Shown one piece after another: positions 6,441 through 11,059 of a stretch of DNA of 11,059 bases; the stretch's first letter is position 1; the number at the start of each line of letters is the position of its first letter. The position numbers were made by a program, and so were the translations under genes. The DNA lies in NCBI GenBank assembly GCA_016342385.1, contig JAEINM010000095.1, forward strand, positions 1 through 11,059. Reading direction: 5' to 3'. Source of the stretch: Spirochaetaceae bacterium (lineage in GTDB: Bacteria > Spirochaetota > Spirochaetia > DSM-2461). The notes beneath the pieces are model-generated. The model had not been told where the DNA came from. It did not search any database and saw nothing but the letters and a program-made list of their open reading frames with translations.

Positions 6441-6677
6441 ATGACAGTAGAGGATTTTTTAAGGGAAAAGATTGGAGATGGTCTGGTACGCAATGGTGCC
6501 ATGAATCGTCAATCAGTCCAACAGGTACTCATTTATCAGGCCTGTGGTGATAAACGTTGTTTTGGAGAAATCGCATCGGCAAAGCGACTTGTAGAGCAGG
6601 AAGAGATCAATCAATACATGAACTTTAAACTGGCTGCCGGGTGTTCAGGTTTCAACAGAAAAAGAATTGTGAATTAA
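6441..6677 (+). CDS. small protein with one MshEN/GspE-N-like helical repeat
   Basis: This is a 78-aa protein, probably cytoplasmic. Residues about 20-60 (MNRQSVQQVLIYQ, then FGEIA at 41-45, then LVEQEEINQYM at 50-60) follow the pattern of the short helical units found at the N-terminus of type II secretion ATPases (MshEN): a helix ending in Q, a short turn, then GEI and a helix with L-x5-I-x2-Y. In MshEN this fold can bind cyclic di-GMP, but whether a single unit does is unknown. The ATG at 6441 is preferred because GAGGGAG lies directly upstream at good distance. A longer TTG start at 6381 (98 aa) has no ribosome binding site. It diverges from the PhnP-like gene and converges on recQ. The function is not known. 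Confidence 0.62.
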   Translation: MTVEDFLREKIGDGLVRNGAMNRQSVQQVLIYQACGDKRCFGEIASAKRLVEQEEINQYMNFKLAAGCSGFNRKRIVN

Positions 6678-6752
6678 TACCTGATTTATCGGATTACAGC
6701 TAAAATAATTTTAGAAATAACAATTAATGCTCTCTATTAAGGTTTTTGTTTT

Positions 6753-8282
6753 TTAATCATGATAATAGAAGTTCAGATGTTTTCCTCCTGTAAGCAATCC
6801 CCTCCAGAAGAGACCTTTTTTCAACTTGATTTTCTTTAAACTGAGAAGTATTTCCAGAGTTTCTCTTATATGGTCAGTCTCCCATTCATTTAAAATCCCG
6901 AAACCTTCTATCAGATAATGGAACTGATCTTTGCTTTTTTTATTGTTGAAGCCCTTTAAGAAATAGATAAATTCTCTTTTTGTAAATCTTCTCTTATTCC
7001 GCTTTAATAGAGAGAGAATCTTTTCTTCATATTTCACAGCAGATAGAGAATCATCACAAATATCACAGCCACTGCAGATTTCGGGAGCACTCCCCAGTAG
7101 AGATAAAAGAGCTTCCCTTCGGCATGTCGATTTATTACGACTATATTCAAGCATAGATTCAAAGCGGCTTCGGGTTAGGGGAGAATCCATTTTCTCCAAT
7201 CGGTTTCGGCTTATAGGGTTGTATAACAAAATAGCGATCGAGGATTTTCCATCCCGGCCGGCTCGACCCGATTCCTGCAGATAGGATTCGACAGTTTGCG
7301 GAATATCATAGTGTATAACTGTGCGGATATTTCCTTTATCGATCCCCATTCCGTAAGCACATGTCGCCACCAGTATCCCGTCATCGGAATCAAAAAACCA
7401 CTTTTCTACAGTATTTTTTTCTTCCTTGTCCAGTCCGGCATGGTAGAAGAATATTTCTTTCGAATCCAGTGAGCATCGAAGCATTCTGGCAGTTAACTCC
7501 GTACTGGTTCTTGAAGAAGAAAAAATTATTAGTGGTTTAGCCGATCCCTTAATCGTTTCTACAAGTGTTTTTGAAGGACTGATGGTTTTTATCACACTAT
7601 AGGAAATATTCGGTCTATCGGGATTTCCATAAATGATATTGGGGATGGAGTCGGGGAATATTATTTCTTTTATTTTCTTGAGAATATGGGGTGAAGCTGT
7701 TGCAGTAAAAGCTGTTACCAGATTAATTTTCAAGGCATTAATAATCGAATGGATTTTCAGGTAGGCCGGACGAAAAGTTTCACCCCATTCTGACACGGTA
7801 TGAGTTTCGTCGATGACCAGATGGTCTATTGCCATAGTCTTTAGTTCTTTCTGAATATCTGTATTCAAAGCTGTTTCGGGATTAGTCAGAATCAATTTCA
7901 CTACACCGGAACGGCATCTTTGGAATATATCCTCTCTTTCACTTCTTTTTTGGCCCCCCTTCAATATAACAGTAATTATCCCGGCCTCCTCTGTTCTTCT
8001 CATCTGGTCCGACATAAGAGAGAGCAGGGGGAATATTACCAGAGTCATTCCTTCAAGCATAATACTGGGCAGCATGAAACAGAGGCTTTTTCCGGCTCCT
8101 GTGGGAAGCAGTACTATCTGATGGGGGGATGTGTCATTCTCTTCCGATAGATCGGGTTGAAAGCTCTCTACACCGGCAGATGTGAGAATGTTGTGTATAA
8201 CCAGGCGCTGGTAGGGAAAGATATAGTCTATTCCGAAATTCTCTTTTGCTGTATTGTTTAAGGGATCCAAAATCGCTTTCAT
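6753..8282 (-). CDS. recQ: RecQ-family ATP-dependent DNA helicase without HRDC domain
   Basis: This is a 3'-5' superfamily 2 DNA helicase acting in recombination and replication-fork repair. The 509-aa protein has motif 0 (F22-P-Y-Q25), Walker A LPTGAGKS (59-66), a DETH box (158-161) instead of the usual DEAH, the aromatic-rich loop with Trp166 and FRPAY (170-174), TATAS (193-197), HAGL (281-284), and motif VI QESGRAGRDG (336-345). The RecQ zinc site follows with Cys387, Cys403, Cys406 and Cys409. About 100 residues remain for a short winged-helix region, and there is no HRDC domain (E. coli RecQ is about 610 aa). Motif 0 to Walker A is about 15 residues longer than in E. coli. The start is ATG 8282 without a clear ribosome binding site. 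It lies 79 bases downstream of the receptor gene on the same strand. Confidence 0.92.
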   Translation of the reverse strand: MKAILDPLNNTAKENFGIDYIFPYQRLVIHNILTSAGVESFQPDLSEENDTSPHQIVLLPTGAGKSLCFMLPSIMLEGMTLVIFPLLSLMSDQMRRTEEAGIITVILKGGQKRSEREDIFQRCRSGVVKLILTNPETALNTDIQKELKTMAIDHLVIDETHTVSEWGETFRPAYLKIHSIINALKINLVTAFTATASPHILKKIKEIIFPDSIPNIIYGNPDRPNISYSVIKTISPSKTLVETIKGSAKPLIIFSSSRTSTELTARMLRCSLDSKEIFFYHAGLDKEEKNTVEKWFFDSDDGILVATCAYGMGIDKGNIRTVIHYDIPQTVESYLQESGRAGRDGKSSIAILLYNPISRNRLEKMDSPLTRSRFESMLEYSRNKSTCRREALLSLLGSAPEICSGCDICDDSLSAVKYEEKILSLLKRNKRRFTKREFIYFLKGFNNKKSKDQFHYLIEGFGILNEWETDHIRETLEILLSLKKIKLKKGLFWRGLLTGGKHLNFYYHD

Positions 8283-8361
8283 ATAATATTAACGGGACGA
8301 ATGATTGTAATGCTTCAAGGAATTGAAATTTATTATAAATCTTTCACCTTAGAGCATGATG

Positions 8362-10620
8362 TTAGGGTCTTATTTTTTTAATCAAAGTAACCTGGTTTCC
8401 TTTTTCGTTGTAGTAAACTTTATCAAACAATTGCATGGCCATGGATATCCCGCGGCCATGTGAAAGAGTTTCATTTACCTGGTGTCGAGTTGACTTGAGA
8501 AAGGTTTTATGGTCAAATCCCGGTCCTTCATCACATATGCGGTAAATAACTTTTTCCGGGGAAATCGAGGCTTCTATTTTTACTTTTTTATCGCAGTACA
8601 TAGGTTCCTTCTGGCGATCCATCAATAATTCCATAAAACGACCTTCTGCCTGGGATTTTGTTTTTTCTGCAAAAGTAATACATAAATTCCCATGTTCAAT
8701 AGCGTTGATTATTATTTCACGGATACCTATAAAAAGCATCTCGGCTTCAGCTTTCTCCATATATTTAGCAAGATTTGCCGTGATTCGTCTGCTCACTTCA
8801 TCGGTAAGGGGAAATGAGTTACTGATCTGGTAGTGGATTTTCTCTCCACAGAAATAACTGAGCAAAGCATCTTCCTGAATTAATATAGCTCTGAATAAGA
8901 TCTGTCGGGTACTCGACAGTGTATGAATTAATTCTAAGCGAACTCGTACAGCCTTCATTTCACCTCTTTTTCCGGTAAAGCGCAGTTTTAACTCTGTAGG
9001 GTTCTCAGTGAGTAAGAGTTCATCCAATTTCAAACGGAGTAAATCTTTTGAATGGTTGTCTTCTTTTTCTTCAAAATATAATGAATTGAATATACTATGG
9101 GATGTTATGTTCTTTTTCTTTATACCCAGTAATTCTAAACCGGCTTCATTTCCTTCTAGAATTGAGAATTCTTCATTTAATAGCAATACGGCATCACTAT
9201 TTCCTTCAAATAAACTGCGATATTTAATTTCAGAAATTCTTGACTTTTCTGAGGCTGTTTCAACTTCCTTGATTTTTAATTCCAGGGAATAATTTAAATC
9301 ACTCATCTGTTTATGTAAAAAGGCGAAACGATTAGCCAGTATAAAAGCACTTCCCAGGGTAAAAAATAGAAAGCCATAATTTGTAAGAACGAGATCATTT
9401 TCAAAGAACATGGAATCAAGAATATCATAAGTAGTCGTTCCAAAGAGAACCATAGTACCTATAAACAGATTCCCCACATCTGTGTCATATAAGGTTTTTA
9501 GTACTATCCTTATTCTCCCTTTTGCCTTTTCAAGATTTCTCTGGCTTTTCCAATGGCGGTAGGCTGTGGTAAAGAAGTTCCAGCAAATTAAATAAAAAAA
9601 TATATAGAGGATCATGATCAGTCCGGTAATTTGCCATATACGTAATAAGTCCAGATTAAAATTAATAGGAGTAAAAATAGCTGTAATCCCTAGAATCAAA
9701 CTGTATAAGGAAAATCCTTTTGTAATTCCGCTTATTTTATTGACTGTAATCAATTCTAGAAAAGCACTTATAAAAGGAAGTAGGCAGAACAAAAAAATCA
9801 GTTCAATTTTAAAGACTGTATTTGTATCGGCAATGAGACTGTATACAACATGAGTACGCATAAAAAGATAAAAAAAGAGGGTAATGGAAAACAATCCGTA
9901 AAATAGGTTATATCTGTAGCTTCGTCCGTTTAAATATAGAAAAATATGATAGATCCCCATAAATAAATATAAAAATAAGAGTGCAAATGTTAGGATTGAG
10001 CCGTTAGACTGGCTTATTTTTTCATAGCTGTCGAAGTAATATGGTTTGGCCTGGTGAAAACCATTCGCTTCATATGAAGGATCACACATAATGTGAATCA
10101 CCAATAAATTCATTCCATTATTAAATAATGAAGGTTTAATCGGGAAAAAAATATCTCTACGGGAATGGTGGACTCTAATCTGACCGTTATCATTAAGATC
10201 AACAGAAGAGCGGATGAGCTGTCCGTTTAAAAATATCTCCCAGTTATCTCCGAGTGATCCCAGATGAAGACCGGGCACTTCATCGTTTGCGGGAATCTCT
10301 AATTCAAAAGGTAGGGAATAGGTAAAATCCATCTTCTCATAAGTTTTGAATGAGAAAAAACGGGGTTTTGGAATTTCCGGAAGTTCTATATCCAAAGGTC
10401 TTACTACCCGTCCGGATTTCTCCGCAGGCGGGAAAATGACCCAGTTTTTATTCTCTTCATCGGGATATACATTCGTGTCACTGGCTTCAAATCCGACTTT
10501 TATATACAAAGATTGCTTATTTAAATCTATAAACCAGGGAGAATCAGCAGCAAAAACAGATATTGTACTGAAAAAAAGACATAGAGATATAACTAATATA
10601 AGTTTCTTCATGATAACCAT
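8362..10620 (-). CDS. 7TMR-DISM receptor with PAS and SpoIIAB/RsbW-like ATPase domain
   Basis: This is a membrane sensor of 752 aa. In order: a signal peptide (about 4-25, KKLILVISLCLFF then VFA-AD), an extracytoplasmic jelly-roll domain of 7TMR-DISMED type (about 30-200, GLHLGSLGDNWEIFLNG), seven membrane helices (roughly 209-230, 238-262, 269-292, 298-320, 327-350, 382-405, 411-431), a coiled coil (435-465), a PAS-like domain (about 463-590, YRSLFEGNSDAVLLL), and a GHKL ATPase (about 600-750) with N-box Asn639 (REIIINAIEHGN), G1 DEGPGF (697-702) and G2 HGRGIS (721-726). There is no phospho-accepting histidine helix, so it resembles anti-sigma or phosphatase-regulating kinases more than a histidine kinase. 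The ligand is unknown; a jelly roll suggests a carbohydrate or similar small molecule. The start is ATG 10620 or, equally possible, ATG 10611 (MKKLIL). TATAAT lies at 10630-10635, 9 bases before the first ATG, without a visible -35. Confidence 0.88.
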   Translation of the reverse strand: MVIMKKLILVISLCLFFSTISVFAADSPWFIDLNKQSLYIKVGFEASDTNVYPDEENKNWVIFPPAEKSGRVVRPLDIELPEIPKPRFFSFKTYEKMDFTYSLPFELEIPANDEVPGLHLGSLGDNWEIFLNGQLIRSSVDLNDNGQIRVHHSRRDIFFPIKPSLFNNGMNLLVIHIMCDPSYEANGFHQAKPYYFDSYEKISQSNGSILTFALLFLYLFMGIYHIFLYLNGRSYRYNLFYGLFSITLFFYLFMRTHVVYSLIADTNTVFKIELIFLFCLLPFISAFLELITVNKISGITKGFSLYSLILGITAIFTPINFNLDLLRIWQITGLIMILYIFFYLICWNFFTTAYRHWKSQRNLEKAKGRIRIVLKTLYDTDVGNLFIGTMVLFGTTTYDILDSMFFENDLVLTNYGFLFFTLGSAFILANRFAFLHKQMSDLNYSLELKIKEVETASEKSRISEIKYRSLFEGNSDAVLLLNEEFSILEGNEAGLELLGIKKKNITSHSIFNSLYFEEKEDNHSKDLLRLKLDELLLTENPTELKLRFTGKRGEMKAVRVRLELIHTLSSTRQILFRAILIQEDALLSYFCGEKIHYQISNSFPLTDEVSRRITANLAKYMEKAEAEMLFIGIREIIINAIEHGNLCITFAEKTKSQAEGRFMELLMDRQKEPMYCDKKVKIEASISPEKVIYRICDEGPGFDHKTFLKSTRHQVNETLSHGRGISMAMQLFDKVYYNEKGNQVTLIKKIRP

Positions 10621-10876
10621 TTATACAACATTATATATTCATTGTAATTGGCGTTTGGATATAAAAGCAATATGTAGGAATTTTTTTATGGTAGTTCTCA
10701 ATTTATCTGGTGTTTCTGGAAATTGCTAATGATTAATGAGAATGTGAAAGTGTGAATTTATTTTCCCATCTCCCGGGTAAAAAAAAATTATTAAGAAGAA
10801 AATAACCTAAAAATATTATACAATAAAAATATATAGGCTGCAAAAATGCTGAACAATTAAGTAAGAGGTTCCATTA
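10621..10876. other. divergent intergenic region, no gene seen
   Basis: These 256 AT-rich bases separate the divergently transcribed receptor gene and the solute-binding protein gene. No reading frame with a ribosome binding site is visible. The left end holds a TATAAT box facing the receptor gene. The right half holds a promoter-like pair facing the solute-binding protein. CCCGGG followed by nine A (from about 10772) does not form a stable stem with its surroundings. Confidence 0.6.
10791..10819 (+). promoter_or_regulatory. possible promoter of the solute-binding protein gene
   Basis: TTAAGA (10791-10796), 17 bases, TATTAT (10814-10819). The predicted start near 10826 leaves a leader of about 50 bases. 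The spacing is ideal and the hexamers are moderate. The surrounding DNA is very AT-rich, so a chance match is quite possible. Confidence 0.35.
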
Positions 10877-11059
10877 ATGATGATAAAATGTAATCTAATC
10901 CTGCTCTATTTCATGGTATTTTCTCTGGTTTTTTCTCAGGGCGTTTTTTCGTCAGAAACCTTTCCTCAATTGACAATTTTAACTGAAGACTGGGAACCAT
11001 TTAATTACGAAGAAGAGGGGACTGTTCAGGGGATCTCTACAGATATGCTCGTACTCATG
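10877..11059 (+). CDS. secreted family 3 solute-binding protein, N-terminal part, cut by the window edge
   Basis: The first 61 codons are visible. A signal peptide (about 1-27: MMIKC, then a hydrophobic run to VFSS) is followed by LTILTEDWEPFNY (32-44) and GISTDML (53-59). This is the opening of bacterial solute-binding protein family 3, where the first strand is followed by an aromatic ligand-binding W-x-P-F-x-Y and then G-x-x-x-D. Such domains bind amino acids or similar small polar molecules in the periplasm. Because the 3' part is missing, it could be a free ABC-transporter binding protein or the sensor end of a receptor kinase or GGDEF protein. The start is ATG 10877, with AAGAGG 8 bases upstream. 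The next codon is also ATG. Confidence 0.82.
   Translation, partial: MMIKCNLILLYFMVFSLVFSQGVFSSETFPQLTILTEDWEPFNYEEEGTVQGISTDMLVLM

Noticed and set aside
6724..6754. TTAAT/ATTAA stem followed by T-rich bases after the small MshEN-like gene, as a terminator
   Set aside because: The stem is only five A-T pairs with a seven-base loop, too weak to call, and the T-tract runs into the stop codon of recQ.
10346..10729. Plus-strand reading frame of 127 aa across the start of the receptor gene
   Set aside because: It is antisense to the signal peptide and sensor domain of a well-supported gene, has no ribosome binding site, and its composition is that of a shadow frame.

Overview
The window looks like chromosomal DNA from a low-GC, free-living spirochaete (an Oceanispirochaeta/Spirochaeta-type organism). 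This is inferred from the AT-rich composition, TGA used as a normal stop, a four-cysteine form of ribosomal protein L28, and a large 7TMR-DISM receptor ending in a SpoIIAB/RsbW-like ATPase, an architecture I associate with spirochaetes. No gene here is a decisive species marker. No transposase, integrase, CRISPR array or phage gene is visible, so this reads as ordinary chromosome rather than an island.

Layout. The left edge holds the 5' part of a tRNA-Pro(UGG) gene on the minus strand with its own good promoter. Upstream of it on the same strand is a tight cluster, in transcription order: a 161-aa protein of unknown function, a DtxR/MntR-type metal-dependent repressor, pyrK, then pyrD. pyrK starts on TTG directly after the repressor stop codon and pyrD overlaps pyrK by 10 bases, so the repressor and both subunits of NAD-linked dihydroorotate dehydrogenase (pyrimidine synthesis) are probably co-transcribed. 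The divergent region at about 2779-2867 carries a perfect 12-bp direct repeat with 16-bp period. It leads on the plus strand into a nucleotidyltransferase-like protein and an apparently exported HExxH protein. The latter seems to begin at a non-canonical ATT codon inside the end of the previous gene.

rpmB (L28) follows with its own promoter and converges on a PhnP-like metallo-beta-lactamase-fold hydrolase. A small MshEN-like protein diverges from the hydrolase and converges on a RecQ-family helicase that lacks an HRDC domain. Upstream of recQ on the same strand is the 7TMR-DISM/PAS/ATPase receptor. The right edge has the start of a secreted family 3 solute-binding protein on the plus strand.

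The part least explained by known families is 2293-5173: the unknown 161-aa gene, the divergent repeat region, the degenerate nucleotidyltransferase-like gene and the exported HECYH protein. I see no convincing complete new system. That pair, and the repressor-pyrK-pyrD coupling, are the points most worth checking.
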